Shown here: one piece after another, positions 9,633 to 19,741 of the stretch
How the letters are laid out: every line of letters starts with the position of its first letter
Position numbering within the stretch: the stretch's first letter is position 1
Source: Paradevosia shaoguanensis
GTDB taxonomy: Bacteria > Pseudomonadota > Alphaproteobacteria > Rhizobiales > Devosiaceae
Length of the DNA stretch: 64,000 bases
Assembly: GCF_016801025.1 (NCBI RefSeq)
Contig: NZ_CP068983.1
Coordinates: 372,001-436,000 of the forward strand
Direction of reading: 5' to 3'
The notes under the pieces: model-generated
Told to the model about the DNA's origin: nothing
What the model saw: the letters and a program-made list of their open reading frames with translations, nothing else
Databases searched by the model: none
Position numbers and translations under genes: made by a program

Positions 9633-9720
9633 CGAGTTTGTGGCGCCGCCAGATGCCATCAACGGCGTTGGCTGCCCCGAACCACCCCTATCCTCCTCCA
9701 CGCACCGTACCCGCCCCACC

Positions 9721-9813
9721 ACCGCACTTCCCCGGCCGAAGAGCCGGGGCCCACGGATACCTCCACGCGAGTGGCGCAGTGCAATAGGCCCCGGGTCTCC
9801 GCCCGGGGCAGTA
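9721..9813. repeat. palindromic element, copy A2
   Basis: Nearly identical to copy A1, which ends 88 bases upstream. The right half reads GCAATAGGCCCCGGGTCT and shows the intact form of the site that carries the insertion sequence at 33178. Confidence 0.8.
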
Positions 9814-9989
9814 CGAGTTTGTAGCGCCGCTCGATACGACCACCGGCCCGAGAGCCCAAAGCACCACGTCCCCGAGCTCACGCTCGCTCCACGCACTGCG
9901 CAGGCTTGCCACCCCATCCCGCGCCCCATCGCCTCCCTCCCCCTTGCGGGGAGGGAACGAAGGTGGGGGTAGCCCCAGCCACTGCCCCC

Positions 9990-10751
9990 TTACCCAAACA
10001 CCCCCGGCCGAGCCCCATCCCCCAGCCACCCGCGCACCTTCCCCGTCTCCTTCCCCCGCGCCTGCGCACTCAGCCCGAAATGCCGCGCCAGCTGATCCAG
10101 CCCGATCCGCAGCACCAGTTTCGCGCTTCGCCGCGGCCAACCCCGTTCCGCCTCCACCGCCTGCAAGCCCTTTTCGAGCCCGCACACATCCATCACCACC
10201 CCGGCGCAGTCCCGCGGTAGCATGGCTACCAGTTCCCCCAACTGCCGCCGCGCATCCGCCGCCATATCCCCGATTTCTCCCGCCCCGCCACCGGCCTTGC
10301 CGCTCACCGTATGCGTCGCCGAATAGCTCATCGTCAGCCGCGGCTGGAGACGCGCACGTTCCGCCAGCCGCCGGACCCGCTCCCCAGCCTCCACCTGCGC
10401 AGCGTCGAGAAACGCCTCCTCCCCGCGCCCAGGTCGCGCCAGCCGTGCCAGCACATTGTCGGCGAGATTGACTATTGTCCCGTCCGCACCCCGCACCGCC
10501 ACCTGATGCTGTGCCGCGAACTGATCCCCCTCGATCATCCCCCGCCGCAGCCACGTGCGCGCATCCGGCCCGGCCGTGCATTCGTCCCCCACCAATGCCA
10601 GCACCCCGGCCGCCACCAGGTCCCGCACCTGTCTCACGCTGAGCCGCGCGCTCGCCGCCACGAATTCCTGTTCCCGCCGCTTCGCCGATCCGCCCCTGGC
10701 GAGAACCCGCACGAAGCGCAGGGCATCCCGATCAGGCCGCATGCTGGCCAC
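9990..10751 (-). CDS. DUF6456 domain-containing protein
   Basis: 253 residues, cytoplasmic. The C-terminal half carries the DUF6456-like segment (VVMDVCGLEKGLQAVEAERGWPRRSAKLVLRIGLDQLARHFGL), found in rhizobial proteins of unknown function. The N-terminal part (about 20-60) has a helix-turn-helix look (LSVRQVRDLVAAGVLA). Its start overlaps the end of the DnaA-like gene by 20 bases, so the two are co-translated. This fixed pairing suggests a joint DNA-related job, but no function is established. Confidence 0.75.
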   Translation of the reverse strand: MASMRPDRDALRFVRVLARGGSAKRREQEFVAASARLSVRQVRDLVAAGVLALVGDECTAGPDARTWLRRGMIEGDQFAAQHQVAVRGADGTIVNLADNVLARLARPGRGEEAFLDAAQVEAGERVRRLAERARLQPRLTMSYSATHTVSGKAGGGAGEIGDMAADARRQLGELVAMLPRDCAGVVMDVCGLEKGLQAVEAERGWPRRSAKLVLRIGLDQLARHFGLSAQARGKETGKVRGWLGDGARPGVFG

Positions 10752-11157
10752 CCGTGCCGCGCAGCCAGGTCGGCAGGCATCCCACGATCTCCCCGATCGC
10801 CGCTTCGAGCCGCGCCACCTCCGCCTCGAATACCGGGTCCTCGCGCCGGTCCTCGATCACGCGGCAGGCGTGGGACACCGTGGTGCGGTCGCGCCCGAAA
10901 AAGGCGCCGACCTCCGCCATGCGCCGCTGCAGCACCACGTGCATGAGATACATTGCCAGTTGCCGCGCCTCGGCGACGCCCGCCGTGCTGCGCGTGCGGT
11001 GCATGAGCATGCCGACCGGAACGCCGCGTTCGCGGGCAACCAAGGAAAGTATTCCTGTTTCCGCGAAGTCACCCAGGAATTGCGCCTGCATGGCCTCCCC
11101 CAGCCCTTGCGGCGTATTCCCGGCATTCTGGCCCCAATTTGCCACCTGGATCTGCAT
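10732..11157 (-). CDS. stand-alone DnaA domain IV (DNA-binding) protein
   Basis: 141 residues from the ATG at 11157, which has GGGAGG six bases upstream; an earlier in-frame ATG at 11178 lacks this. The segment RRMAEVGAFFGRDRTTVSHACRVIEDRRE (about residues 80-110) is the helix-turn-helix and signature of the C-terminal DnaA domain, where the TTVSHAC loop contacts the DnaA box. There is no AAA+ ATPase part, so it cannot initiate replication but could bind DnaA boxes and compete with DnaA or act as a regulator. Confidence 0.8.
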   Translation of the reverse strand: MQIQVANWGQNAGNTPQGLGEAMQAQFLGDFAETGILSLVARERGVPVGMLMHRTRSTAGVAEARQLAMYLMHVVLQRRMAEVGAFFGRDRTTVSHACRVIEDRREDPVFEAEVARLEAAIGEIVGCLPTWLRGTGGQHAA

Positions 11158-11385
11158 CGATGTCCTCCCAATCAACATAGGATATTATTCCTATGATAAT
11201 GCAGCAAGTGGAGAGGACGGGGATAACTTCCTGCACAAGGTTCGGTGGTTCAGGTCTGCCGTTGGGGAAATCCCCGCCGCGACCTCATGTGTCTACAGCG
11301 CTCGGCCAAGGGCTCGGCGGCCCGCTCCGCCGCTTATGCCCGCATCGCGAACATCGTGCGCCACATCGTGGGACATCGCGCGCGA

Positions 11386-11420
11386 CAAACGAAAACGGCC
11401 GCCCCGAAGGACGGCCGTTT
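11386..11420 (-). terminator. terminator downstream of mucR
   Basis: Arms AAACGGCCG (11393-11401) and CGGCCGTTT (11412-11420). On the minus strand the stem runs into TTTTCGTTT. Confidence 0.7.
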
Positions 11421-11443
11421 CAAATTCGATCTTGCCGAGGCGC

Positions 11444-11872
11444 TTACTTGCCGTCGGCCTTGCGGCCCAGGCCGTTGTCCTTGGCCAGGCGCGAGCGGGT
11501 GGCGGAGTAGTTCGGCGCCACCATCGGGTAGTCGGCCGGCAGGCCCCACTTCTCGCGGTATTCTTCGGGCGAGAGGTTGTAGTGCGTGCGCAGGTGGCGC
11601 TTGAGCGATTTGAACTTCTTACCGTCTTCCAGGCAGATGATGTAGTCGGGAGCGACCGACTTGCGCACCGGCACGGCCGGCTTGAGCTCTTCGACCGGCT
11701 CGGGCGCCTCGGTCGACTGCAGGCCCTTGAGGGTCCCATGCACTTCGACAATCAACTTGGCCAGGTCGGTGGGGCTTAGTGCATTGTGACTAACATAGGC
11801 CGAGACGATCCCGGCACTCAGTTCGATGAGATCGTTGTCAGCCAAAGACGCAGCACCGTCAATTTCGCTCAT
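11444..11872 (-). CDS. mucR: MucR/Ros family transcriptional regulator
   Basis: 142 residues from the ATG at 11872; an upstream in-frame ATG at 11953 would add 27 residues that look like leader DNA. The core [47 protein letters not shown] is the Ros/MucR prokaryotic zinc-finger region. MucR proteins are nucleoid-associated repressors that bind AT-rich DNA and control exopolysaccharide, motility and cell-cycle genes. The upstream 129 bases are AT-rich compared with neighbours, which fits known MucR autoregulation. The finger has the shortened zinc ligand set usual in this family. Confidence 0.9.
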   Translation of the reverse strand: MSEIDGAASLADNDLIELSAGIVSAYVSHNALSPTDLAKLIVEVHGTLKGLQSTEAPEPVEELKPAVPVRKSVAPDYIICLEDGKKFKSLKRHLRTHYNLSPEEYREKWGLPADYPMVAPNYSATRSRLAKDNGLGRKADGK

Positions 11873-12001
11873 ATCTGAACCTTCTGTGTATTCCTTAGAG
11901 CGCGATCTGGGAGAATTCGACGCTCCGTTAAAATCCGAGACACGTTTCTGCATGATTCAGTACGCGTTGCAAGTTAAATTATGAAAAGAATCCGTGCCGG
12001 G

Positions 12002-12352
12002 TCATTTGGGCTCTGTACCGGTATTGTCTTCCATCTCATTGATGACAGTCAGATCACTCGGTCGATAGCCTACAAAATAGGCAGCACGCGCTAGAAGGTG
12101 TGCCGAAACGGGTGTGGTCAAGACCAGGAACAATATCCCGATCACGCATCTTAGAATGACCGCACCATCTAATGAGACTACTGCAATACCGACGAAAATA
12201 AGGCCGGTCCCCACAATCCCCGCTTTTGAGGCGGCGTGCATTCGAGTGTAAAGATCAGGTAAACGCAGGATGCCCAATGTAGCGAGCAGACCAAAAATGG
12301 CGCCTGCAACTAGAAACACACCGGATACGTATTGGGTGAGCTCGACTATCAT
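12002..12352 (-). CDS. mrpG: Mrp Na+/H+ antiporter subunit G
   Basis: 116 residues with three hydrophobic segments and the MrpG signature [23 protein letters not shown]. It is a small integral subunit of the multisubunit Mrp cation/proton antiporter. Its ATG overlaps the mrpF stop by four bases. It is the last gene of the operon; mucR follows 129 bases downstream on the same strand but is probably separate. Base composition is somewhat more AT-rich than in the rest of the operon. Confidence 0.9.
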   Translation of the reverse strand: MIVELTQYVSGVFLVAGAIFGLLATLGILRLPDLYTRMHAASKAGIVGTGLIFVGIAVVSLDGAVILRCVIGILFLVLTTPVSAHLLARAAYFVGYRPSDLTVINEMEDNTGTEPK

Positions 12353-12669
12353 TGCCGCGTCTCCCCGGCATTCTCGGAGCCCTCGCGCGCCTTTGCACCG
12401 CGCATGAGGATATACCGGGCGAATGCGACAGTTGCCAGAAACGCCACGAGGCTGAGTGCAATGGCGATGTCGACATAGAGCATAAAGCCCGTCCGCACCG
12501 CGATGACGCCAATATATCCGGTGGCCACGGTCGTCAGGACATCTAGTCCGAGCACCCTGTCGGGCAGTGTCGGGCCGCGCGCGATGCGGATCGTGGCCGC
12601 GAAGAGCGCCAGCGTCAGCAGGGCCAGCGCCACGAGCGTGGCGAGGTTGAGGAATTCGGCGCCGCTCAT
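12349..12669 (-). CDS. mrpF: Mrp Na+/H+ antiporter subunit F
   Basis: 106 residues, three membrane segments, with the MrpF pattern [21 protein letters not shown] small membrane subunit required for antiporter assembly. It overlaps mrpE upstream and mrpG downstream by four bases each. Confidence 0.9.
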   Translation of the reverse strand: MSGAEFLNLATLVALALLTLALFAATIRIARGPTLPDRVLGLDVLTTVATGYIGVIAVRTGFMLYVDIAIALSLVAFLATVAFARYILMRGAKAREGSENAGETRQ

Positions 12670-13145
12670 TTGAACACCTCCATCACCTGCCGCTCGAAGC
12701 CGGTGGCGATCGAGCGCACCAGCGCGTCGCGGTCCTCGACCTCGAGCGCGTGGATATAGAGCGTCTTGCGGTCCTCCGAGACATCGACGCTGAGCGTACC
12801 CGGCGTCAGCGTGATGAGGTTCGCGAGGAGCGTTATCTCGCGGTCCGATTTGGCCGTGAGCGGATAGGCGATGAAGCCGGGCTTGAGGTGCGCGCGGATA
12901 TTGGGTGTCAGCACCAGCACGGCCACCTTGTAGGCGCTCACGAAAAGCTCGCAGATGAAGAGCAGCGCCAGCGCCAGGATGCGCATGAGGCGGCGCGAGA
13001 GCCTTTGGCCGCCGATGCGGTCGCGCAGCAGCAGCATGGCGATGAAGCCTACCGCCATGCCCATCACCAGGTTCGGCAGCGTGAAGGAGCCCGAAATCGC
13101 CATCCAGATGATGGCGAGGAGGAGCCCGATGAAGATTTCGGTCAT
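12666..13145 (-). CDS. mrpE: Mrp Na+/H+ antiporter subunit E
   Basis: 159 residues. Two or three hydrophobic segments in the first 75 residues are followed by a cytoplasmic domain with the family motif [30 protein letters not shown]. MrpE is the less conserved accessory subunit. Four-base overlaps with mrpD and mrpF indicate translational coupling. Confidence 0.9.
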   Translation of the reverse strand: MTEIFIGLLLAIIWMAISGSFTLPNLVMGMAVGFIAMLLLRDRIGGQRLSRRLMRILALALLFICELFVSAYKVAVLVLTPNIRAHLKPGFIAYPLTAKSDREITLLANLITLTPGTLSVDVSEDRKTLYIHALEVEDRDALVRSIATGFERQVMEVFK

Positions 13146-14713
13146 GGCGCCTGCTCCAGTCCGACGGCCGCGATATAGCGCTGGGGATCGAGCAGGCCCT
13201 GCGCCGCCTCGGTGCCCGAGCGCAGCAGCAGGTCGGGCCAGAGGCCCGCCGCCACGATCAGCGCCACCAGCGCGGCGGCCGGCACCAGACCCAGCCAGGT
13301 CTCGGCCCTGCCAAGCGGGCGCAGCGAGGCGTTTGGCTCTTCCGAGCGCTCGCCTTCATGCCCCTGCCGCCAGAATATGTGCGCCCAGAGGCGCGTGCCG
13401 GCGATGAGGGTGAGGAAGGCATTGAGCAGCAGGGCCACGATCACCGCGATCGCCCACCAGTCGAGCGTGCCGTCGGCAAGCCCGGAAAGCTCCGTCCCTG
13501 CCCCGAGCAGCAGCAGCTTCGGCCAGAAGCCGAGGAAGGGCGGCGTACCTGCGGCCGCGAAGACCAGCACGAGGAAGAGGATCGAGACCGGCGCGCTGGC
13601 GGCGTAGAGCCCGCCCATGCGCCGCGTATCGGTCTCCCCCGTCATGCGCTCGATGAGCCCGGCAACGAGGTAGAGCGCGCTCATGGTGAGGATGGCGTGG
13701 AAGATGTAGACGGCCGAGCCCGCAATTCCCTGGAGCAAGGGCACCGCCATGCCCGAGATCACCACCCCGATGCCGCCGATGACGATAAAGCCCAGCGCGC
13801 GGCGCAGGTTCGTCTCGGCGATGGCACCCAGCGGCGCGATGACGAGCGTGAGGATGGCGATCACCGCCACGGCAGGCTCGAGGATTTCCCGGCTCCCCGG
13901 CAGCAGGGCCACCAGCGTGCGCAGCAGCGCATAGGTGCCGACCTTGGTCAGCAACCCGGCGAACAGCGCCGAAATTGCCGGCGGCGGCGCGTGGTAGGAC
14001 GCGGGCAGCCAGGCATTGACCGGGAAGGCCGCCGCCTTGGTGCCGAAGGCCAGCAGGAACAGCGCCGCCACCGAGGCCATCGCCGCCGGATTGGCCTTGG
14101 GCGCCGAGATGATGATGTCGGCCATGTTGAGCGTGCCGACCAGCCCATAGAGCAGGCCGAGCGCGGCGAGGAAGAAGCTCGTGGCGAGGAAGTTGAGGAA
14201 GCCGTACTTGATCGTCGCGTCGAGCTCGATATCGCGCCCCGCGATCACCATCAGCCCGAAGGACGCGATCAGCATCACCTCGAACCACACATAGAGGTTG
14301 AAGAGGTCGCCGGTGAGGAACGCGCCGCTGACGCCTGCGAGCAGCAGCAGGATCAGCGCATAGAGCCCGCTCGTGCCGTCGCGCCCTTCCGGGTCCATCT
14401 GCACGTAGAGTAGCACGATGAGCGTCACCACGGCCGCCGCCAGCGCGAAGCCGGCGCTCATGATGTCGGCGGTGAAGCTGATGCCGAAGGGCGGCAGCCA
14501 GCGGCCCATGGTCATGCTCAGCGGGCCCTCCGCCAGGACTCGGGCGAAAAGCTGCAGGTCGCAAACGATCACCGCCAGCACCACCAGCATGGCGAAGCCC
14601 GCGAGATACCCCCCGGCATGGCGCGCCATCAGCAGCAACGCCGCTCCGGCAAGGCAGAGCACCACGGGCAGGATGACGACCCAGTCGGCCGCAGAGGTGA
14701 GTGTGTCGATCAT
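13142..14713 (-). CDS. mrpD: Mrp Na+/H+ antiporter subunit D
   Basis: 523 residues, about 14 membrane segments, homologous to the NuoN/NuoM proton-pumping subunits of complex I. The Proton_antipo_M core runs from about 125 to 420, with the conserved [19 protein letters not shown] helix and the [28 protein letters not shown] loop with its conserved lysine. One of the two ion-translocating subunits with MrpA. One base separates it from mrpC. Confidence 0.92.
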   Translation of the reverse strand: MIDTLTSAADWVVILPVVLCLAGAALLLMARHAGGYLAGFAMLVVLAVIVCDLQLFARVLAEGPLSMTMGRWLPPFGISFTADIMSAGFALAAAVVTLIVLLYVQMDPEGRDGTSGLYALILLLLAGVSGAFLTGDLFNLYVWFEVMLIASFGLMVIAGRDIELDATIKYGFLNFLATSFFLAALGLLYGLVGTLNMADIIISAPKANPAAMASVAALFLLAFGTKAAAFPVNAWLPASYHAPPPAISALFAGLLTKVGTYALLRTLVALLPGSREILEPAVAVIAILTLVIAPLGAIAETNLRRALGFIVIGGIGVVISGMAVPLLQGIAGSAVYIFHAILTMSALYLVAGLIERMTGETDTRRMGGLYAASAPVSILFLVLVFAAAGTPPFLGFWPKLLLLGAGTELSGLADGTLDWWAIAVIVALLLNAFLTLIAGTRLWAHIFWRQGHEGERSEEPNASLRPLGRAETWLGLVPAAALVALIVAAGLWPDLLLRSGTEAAQGLLDPQRYIAAVGLEQAP

Positions 14714-14714
14714 C

Positions 14715-15095
14715 TCAGTAGCTCAATGGCGGGTTCGGGCCGCCCCTGGGTTCGGTCAGCCGCATCGTGTCGGTATTGTCCGCATTGAGCGACTGGTAGG
14801 CGCGATAGGCCAGCACCAGCAGGAAGGTGAACATGGCAAAGCCGATGACGATCGCCGTCAGGATCAGCGCCTGCGGCAGCGGATTGGCGATCGGCGCCGC
14901 CGGCACCTGCATGCCGTTGGGCACGATGGGCGGCACTTCCCGCGTCAGGCGCCCGGCGGTGAAGATCAGGAGGTTCACCGCATTGCCGAAAAGCGTCAGC
15001 CCGAGCAGCATCCGGATCACCGAGCGCGACAGCAGCAGGTAGATGGCCGCGGCGAAGAAGACGCCGACGAGCGCTGCGAAAGCCGTTTCGATCAT
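14715..15095 (-). CDS. mrpC: Mrp Na+/H+ antiporter subunit C
   Basis: 126 residues, three membrane segments, a NuoK homologue with the pattern [22 protein letters not shown]. It overlaps mrpB by four bases. Confidence 0.92.
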   Translation of the reverse strand: MIETAFAALVGVFFAAAIYLLLSRSVIRMLLGLTLFGNAVNLLIFTAGRLTREVPPIVPNGMQVPAAPIANPLPQALILTAIVIGFAMFTFLLVLAYRAYQSLNADNTDTMRLTEPRGGPNPPLSY

Positions 15096-15514
15096 GCTTC
15101 GCTCTCCCCGTCAGCCAGCGCCAGCGCGACGGCTGTGATGGTGCCGAATACCACCAGGTAGACGCCGATATCGAAGACCATGGGCGTCGATATCGCCACT
15201 TCCGTCTCCCCGATCTGGAGATAGGTCCAGAGCCCGGTGAGGAACGGCACGTCGTAAAAGAGCGAGGCCAGCCCCGAGAACGCCGCGAGCAGCACGCCCA
15301 GCCCGGCAAAGGCCAGCGGATCGAAGACCAGCGCCCAGCGCACGTGTTTCGCACCCGAGGCCATGCCGAAAATGGTGATGGCCGAGGCCGCGATCAGCCC
15401 GCCGATAAAGCCGCCGCCCGGCTCGTTATGCCCACGCAGCAGCACGAAGATCGAGAACACCAGCATCACGACGACGATGGCCGGGGCGATGGTGCGGAAG
15501 ATCACGGTATTCAT
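15092..15514 (-). CDS. mrpB: Mrp Na+/H+ antiporter subunit B
   Basis: 140 residues with four membrane segments and the MnhB signature [19 protein letters not shown] near residues 27-45. A membrane subunit of the antiporter. It overlaps mrpA and mrpC by four bases each. Confidence 0.92.
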   Translation of the reverse strand: MNTVIFRTIAPAIVVVMLVFSIFVLLRGHNEPGGGFIGGLIAASAITIFGMASGAKHVRWALVFDPLAFAGLGVLLAAFSGLASLFYDVPFLTGLWTYLQIGETEVAISTPMVFDIGVYLVVFGTITAVALALADGESEA

Positions 15515-17877
15515 GCCTCCGCTCCCTTCCGTGCCTTGCGCGCGGGCGTCGCCGCCTTGCTCGCCCGGCGCCGCCGCAGCAGCGCCAGCACGGCGATGCC
15601 GGCCGTCATCACGACCGAGATCTCACCCAGCGTATCCAGCCCGCGGTAATCGACGAGGATCACGTTGACGATGTTGTGCCCGTGGGCGATCGCGACGCTG
15701 GTCTGCGTGAAGAAGTCCGAGAGCCGCATGTCGAGTGGTCCGGAGACCACGACCAGCAGCAGCACCATGATCGAGACGCCGGCCGCGATGGCGATCGTGC
15801 CGTCGCGGATCCAGTCCTCGAATTCGCGGCGGTCGCGCATGTCGAGCTTGAGCCGGGTCATCACCAGCGCCAGGATCACCACCGAGAGCACTTCCACCAT
15901 GAACTGGGTAAAGGCCAGGTCGGGCGCGCCGAACAGCAGGAAGAGCATGGCCACCGCCAGCCCCTGGATGCCCAGCGAAACGATGGCCACCAGTCGCGAG
16001 GGCGCGACGAGCACGGCGACGAGCCCGGTGATCGCCACGATGATGATGCCCCATTCATAGAAGGTCAGCGGCGGGAAGGCCGGCATGGCCGGCAGGCCAC
16101 CGAGCGCTATCAGCGGCACGGCGATGGCGAGGATCAGCATGGAGAACAGCACCACGACATAGGCTTCGAGCCGCCCATGGTGGAAGAAGCGCGTCACGGT
16201 CGCGGCGAAGCGGATCAGCCCGAACATGGCCGCATCGAACCCCTGGTCGAACGTCCAGCCCACCGCCGTCCGCCCGCGCCGCAGCACGGCGCGCACCGTC
16301 TCGAGATAATAGTAAGTCGCCGCGCCCAGCGCCCAGGTCGCCACCGAGAGCCAGAGCAGTAGGCTCGTCGGGTCGACGGTGAGCTTGAGGTGGCTTTCGA
16401 CCGGCGTGCCCAGCACGGCCGTCGCCGTCGGCGCCATCAGGAACATGCCCACGGTATTGGCCTTGATGCCCGCCGCGATGCCGAGAATGGCCAGCACCAC
16501 CGGCCCCGCCAGCAGGCTCGGCCCGGCCTCATGCGCCGGTGTCGGCGTCGCGACATGCGCGCCGAAGAACGGCTTGATCGCCACCGCCAGCCCCACGCCC
16601 GCCAGCAGGCCATTACCGGCGATCAGGACGATCAGCACCAGGATCTGCGTCGGATCGCTACCGGCAAGGGCCGCATACATTTCTTCCTTGGCGAGATAGC
16701 CCACCGTCAGCGGCAGCCCGACCATCGAAAGCCCGGCCAGCACCGCCGCGCCGAACGTCACCGGGAGCTTGCCGCGCAGGCCACCGAGTGCCGTGATGTC
16801 GCGCGTCCCCGTCTCGTGGTCGATCACGCCCACCACGAGGAACAACGCGGCCTTGTAGAGTGCGTGCGCCACGAAATAGACCGCCGCCGCATTGATCGCC
16901 AGTTCCGAGCCAATGCCGATCAGCAGGATCAGGAGGCCGAGCGATGCGATCGTCGTCTGTGCCAGCATCTGCTTGAGGTCGGTCTGGCGCAGCGCCGCCA
17001 GCGCGCCCCAGAGCAAGGTCACTCCGCCGAAGACGACAAGCAGCCCCTCCCAGATCGCGGTACCGCCGAGAATCGGCGAAGTCCGCAGCATGAGATAGAC
17101 GCCGGCCTGCACCATGGTCGCCGAATGCAGGAATGCCGAAACCGGGGTCGGCGCCTCCATGGCGTTGGGTAGCCAGAAGTGGAACGGCACCTGCGCCGAT
17201 TTGGTGAAGGCCGCAAAGACGAAAAGCAAAAGGATCGCGAGGTATGCCGGGCTCGCCTTGACCAGCGCTCCCTGCTCCAGCAGCGCGCTCATCTCCCAGG
17301 CGCCGCCGACCTGGTGGAGGATCACCGCGCCGATCAGCAGCGTCAGGCCGCCGGCGCCCGTCACCACCAGCGCCTGGATCGCGGCCCGCCGCGCCGCCTG
17401 GCGCTGGTGGTCGAAGCCGATCAGCAGGAACGAGGTGACGCTCGTCAGCTCCCAGAAGACGACCAGCGCCACCAGGTTATCCGCCGTCACCAGCCCCAGC
17501 ATCGCACCCATGAACGCCAGCATGAAGGCCAGGAACCGTCCCTGGTGCGGATGGCCTTTGAGATAGGCCCCCGCATAGACGAGGATCAGCGCGCCGATGG
17601 CCGAGATGGTCAGCGCGAAAGTGAGGCTCAGCCCGTCGAGCAGAAACGAGAGCCGCAGCCCGTAATGGGGTATCCAGTCGATGCCCGCCGTGATGGCGCC
17701 TGTCTGCTGGATGGGTTCGACCAATCCGAGCAGCACCCAGAAGATCGCTGCCGGAACGATGGCCAGCAGCCAGCCCGAATAGGAGCCGGCGAACCTGAAA
17801 ATGAAGGGGGCCAGTATGGCCGCCAGGAAGGGTGCGATCGCGACGAGCGCTAGGGTCTGATCAAGCGAAGGGGCCAC
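15511..17877 (-). CDS. mrpA: Mrp Na+/H+ antiporter subunit A
   Basis: 788 residues from a GTG at 17877, chosen because the membrane protein proper begins there ([21 protein letters not shown]); the extra 38 upstream residues of the open frame are not hydrophobic and not family-like. It has the NuoL-like antiporter core ([50 protein letters not shown]) followed by the MrpA C-terminal DUF4040 and MrpB-like regions. Residues 1-500 carry the ion path. First gene of mrpABCDEFG, which exports Na+ or K+ in exchange for protons and supports pH and salt tolerance. Confidence 0.92.
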   Translation of the reverse strand: MAPSLDQTLALVAIAPFLAAILAPFIFRFAGSYSGWLLAIVPAAIFWVLLGLVEPIQQTGAITAGIDWIPHYGLRLSFLLDGLSLTFALTISAIGALILVYAGAYLKGHPHQGRFLAFMLAFMGAMLGLVTADNLVALVVFWELTSVTSFLLIGFDHQRQAARRAAIQALVVTGAGGLTLLIGAVILHQVGGAWEMSALLEQGALVKASPAYLAILLLFVFAAFTKSAQVPFHFWLPNAMEAPTPVSAFLHSATMVQAGVYLMLRTSPILGGTAIWEGLLVVFGGVTLLWGALAALRQTDLKQMLAQTTIASLGLLILLIGIGSELAINAAAVYFVAHALYKAALFLVVGVIDHETGTRDITALGGLRGKLPVTFGAAVLAGLSMVGLPLTVGYLAKEEMYAALAGSDPTQILVLIVLIAGNGLLAGVGLAVAIKPFFGAHVATPTPAHEAGPSLLAGPVVLAILGIAAGIKANTVGMFLMAPTATAVLGTPVESHLKLTVDPTSLLLWLSVATWALGAATYYYLETVRAVLRRGRTAVGWTFDQGFDAAMFGLIRFAATVTRFFHHGRLEAYVVVLFSMLILAIAVPLIALGGLPAMPAFPPLTFYEWGIIIVAITGLVAVLVAPSRLVAIVSLGIQGLAVAMLFLLFGAPDLAFTQFMVEVLSVVILALVMTRLKLDMRDRREFEDWIRDGTIAIAAGVSIMVLLLVVVSGPLDMRLSDFFTQTSVAIAHGHNIVNVILVDYRGLDTLGEISVVMTAGIAVLALLRRRRASKAATPARKARKGAEA

Positions 17878-18066
17878 ATAACACTCGCGTTTTTCGGTGG
17901 CGCCGCTTAGACGACGGCAATTCTGCTGGGCCGGTACCTTACCCGGTGAGAGTGCGAGGACAAGCCGAAACGGGAGGCCCGCGGCCGTCAAGCGACGATA
18001 ACCACAGAGTTTTGCGGTGGCGAAAGACGCCGGGAATGCCTACATCAGGGCCACAAGGAGGTTCCC

Positions 18067-18471
18067 ATGACCGACCAGCCAAAAGTTGTGAAAACCGAAG
18101 AGGAGTGGCGTGACGAGCTCTCGCCCGAGCAGTTCCGCGTCACTCGCGAGCACGGCACCGAGCGCGCCTTCTCCCATCCGCTCAACATGGAAAAGCGCAA
18201 CGGCATCTATCATTGCGTAGCCTGCGGCGCTCCGCTCTTCGAAAGCGTCACCAAATACGAGTCCGGCTCCGGCTGGCCGAGCTTCTGGCAACCGATCAGC
18301 GACACCGCGATCGGCGAGACCGTCGACCGCTCGCACGGCATGGTCCGCGTCGAAGCCCATTGCGCCAATTGCGGCGCCCATCTCGGCCACGTCTTCCCCG
18401 ATGGCCCCCAGCCCACCGGCCTGCGCTATTGCATGAACGGCACCGCTCTCGATTTCGAGCCCAAGGCCTGA
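18067..18471 (+). CDS. msrB: peptide-methionine (R)-S-oxide reductase
   Basis: 134 residues. The zinc-binding pairs CVAC and CANC, the [10 protein letters not shown] motif and the catalytic cysteine in LRYCMNG are all present. MsrB reduces the R form of methionine sulfoxide in oxidised proteins, using thioredoxin. AAGGAGG lies five bases before the ATG. Divergent from the Mrp operon. Confidence 0.95.
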   Translation: MTDQPKVVKTEEEWRDELSPEQFRVTREHGTERAFSHPLNMEKRNGIYHCVACGAPLFESVTKYESGSGWPSFWQPISDTAIGETVDRSHGMVRVEAHCANCGAHLGHVFPDGPQPTGLRYCMNGTALDFEPKA

Positions 18472-18571
18472 TGCGGTGATTAACCAGGCTATTCGCCGCA
18501 GCATTTGCGGCGAATAGCCTTCCTTTTGCGGCGATTAGCGCCTATATTCACCGCACAGTGTGCGGTGAAAG
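18472..18571 (+). promoter_or_regulatory. operator array in front of the Fic gene
   Basis: Six copies of the half-site TGCGGYGA(A/T)TA or its close variants fill the whole gap between msrB and the Fic gene. Direct copies start at 18472, 18506, 18527 and 18560, and inverted copies lie at about 18490-18500 and 18546-18556. Two pairs make palindromes: 15-base perfect arms at 18486-18500 and 18506-18520 with a GCATT spacer, and 10-base perfect arms at 18547-18556 and 18560-18569. The last half-site ends two bases before the ATG and its GGTGA also serves as the only ribosome-binding sequence. Confidence 0.75.
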
Positions 18572-19678
18572 ATGACCTACATCCACGAAAACCCCGATTG
18601 GCCGGCCTTTTCCTGGAGCGCGGAAGCGCTGACCGGGCCTCTCGCCGCCGTGCGGCACAAGCAGGGTTACCTGCTCGGTCGCCTGCAATCGATCGGCTTC
18701 GCGCTTCGTGACGAAGCCAATCTCCTCGCCCTCACGCAGGACGTGGTGAAGAGCAGCGAAATCGAGGGCGAGATGCTCGACCGCAAGCAGGTCCGCTCCT
18801 CGCTCGCCCGCCGGCTCGGCGTCGATATCGGCGCGCTGGCTCCCGTCGACCGTCACGTTGAAGGCGTCGTCGAGATGATGCTCGATGCCACCCAGCACTA
18901 TGCCCGGCCGCTCACTGCCGAACGGCTCTTCTCCTGGCACGCCGCCCTCTTCCCCACGGGCCGCAGCGGTCTCGCACGCATCACCGTCGGCGCGTGGCGC
19001 ACGGCGCAGTCCGGCCCAATGCAGGTCGTCTCCGGCCCGGCCGGCCGCGAACGCGTGCACTTCGAGGCCCCCGATGCCGATCGGCTGGATGCCGAGATGA
19101 ACGGCTTCATCGCCTGGTTCAACGCCGGCCAGCCCCTCGATCCCGTGCTCAAGGCGGCGATCGCCCATCTCTGGTTCGTCACCATCCATCCCTTCGAGGA
19201 TGGCAATGGCCGCATCGCGCGCGCCCTTGCGGATATGCTGCTCGCCCGCTCGGAGAACAGCCCGCAGCGCTTCTACAGCATGTCGGCCCAGATCCAGGCG
19301 CGCCGCCGCGACTATTACGATATCCTCGAAGCCACCCAGCACGGCGACCTCGACATCACCCAATGGCTGCTGTGGTTCCTCGCCTGTCTCGACGCGGCGC
19401 TCGACGGCGCCGACACCATGCTCGCCGCCATCCTCGCCAAGGAGCACTTCTGGCGGCACCATGCTGCCGAGCCGCTCAACCCGCGCCAGCGCCAGCTGCT
19501 CAACCGCCTGCTCGATGGCTTCGAGGGCAAGCTCACCACCTCCAAATGGGCCGCCATCGCCAGGACATCGCAGGACACGGCGCTCCGCGACATAGACGAC
19601 CTCCTCCGCCGCGGCCTCCTCATCCGCGACCCACAAGGCGGCCGAAGCACGAGCTATTGGCTGGCCCCTCTCCCCTGA
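18572..19678 (+). CDS. Fic family protein (class II, autoinhibited) with C-terminal winged helix
   Basis: 368 residues. The N-terminal DUF4172-type region contains the inhibitory motif SSEIEG at 61-66, placing the target of the alpha helix before the Fic core (class II). The core motif HPFEDGNGR is complete at 206-214, so AMP or another nucleotide part can be transferred to a protein hydroxyl. The C-terminus (about 310-368, TTSKWAAIARTSQDTALRDIDDLLRRGLLIRDPQGGRSTSYWL) is a winged-helix DNA-binding domain, making self-regulation through the upstream palindromes likely. The protein substrate is unknown. Confidence 0.88.
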   Translation: MTYIHENPDWPAFSWSAEALTGPLAAVRHKQGYLLGRLQSIGFALRDEANLLALTQDVVKSSEIEGEMLDRKQVRSSLARRLGVDIGALAPVDRHVEGVVEMMLDATQHYARPLTAERLFSWHAALFPTGRSGLARITVGAWRTAQSGPMQVVSGPAGRERVHFEAPDADRLDAEMNGFIAWFNAGQPLDPVLKAAIAHLWFVTIHPFEDGNGRIARALADMLLARSENSPQRFYSMSAQIQARRRDYYDILEATQHGDLDITQWLLWFLACLDAALDGADTMLAAILAKEHFWRHHAAEPLNPRQRQLLNRLLDGFEGKLTTSKWAAIARTSQDTALRDIDDLLRRGLLIRDPQGGRSTSYWLAPLP

Positions 19679-19711
19679 AGTCGCCTTGCGTCACCTCGGT
19701 CAATCCCTATA

Positions 19712-19727
19712 TAGTCACAAGTGACTA
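19712..19727 (+). promoter_or_regulatory. palindromic operator of the phd-vapC pair
   Basis: TAGTCAC AA GTGACTA, perfect 7-base arms, 14 bases before the antitoxin ATG and overlapping a TATATAGT promoter-like sequence. Type II antitoxins of the Phd/YefM class normally bind such a site as a complex with the toxin. Confidence 0.6.
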
Positions 19728-19741
19728 CTTTCGAGGTGCTC

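Larger units (their letters stand above)
9263..9989. other. repeat-rich intergenic region
   Basis: A gene-free stretch between sufE and the convergent DUF6456 gene. It holds two copies of the 92-111 base palindromic element described below, each followed by a short conserved tail beginning GTACGAGTTTGT, and a short CCCTCCCCCTTGCGGGGAGGG palindrome near 9936-9957. Open frames here are short, Pro/Arg/His-rich and carry no motif, so I call no gene. Confidence 0.7.

Noticed and set aside
9400-9990. Several Pro/His/Thr-rich frames of 60-170 codons after sufE
   Set aside because: They are translations of the palindromic repeats and recur in different frames at each copy.
13358-14413. Long plus-strand frames across the mrp genes
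   Set aside because: Very Arg/Gln/Glu/His-rich complements of membrane-protein codons, no family character.
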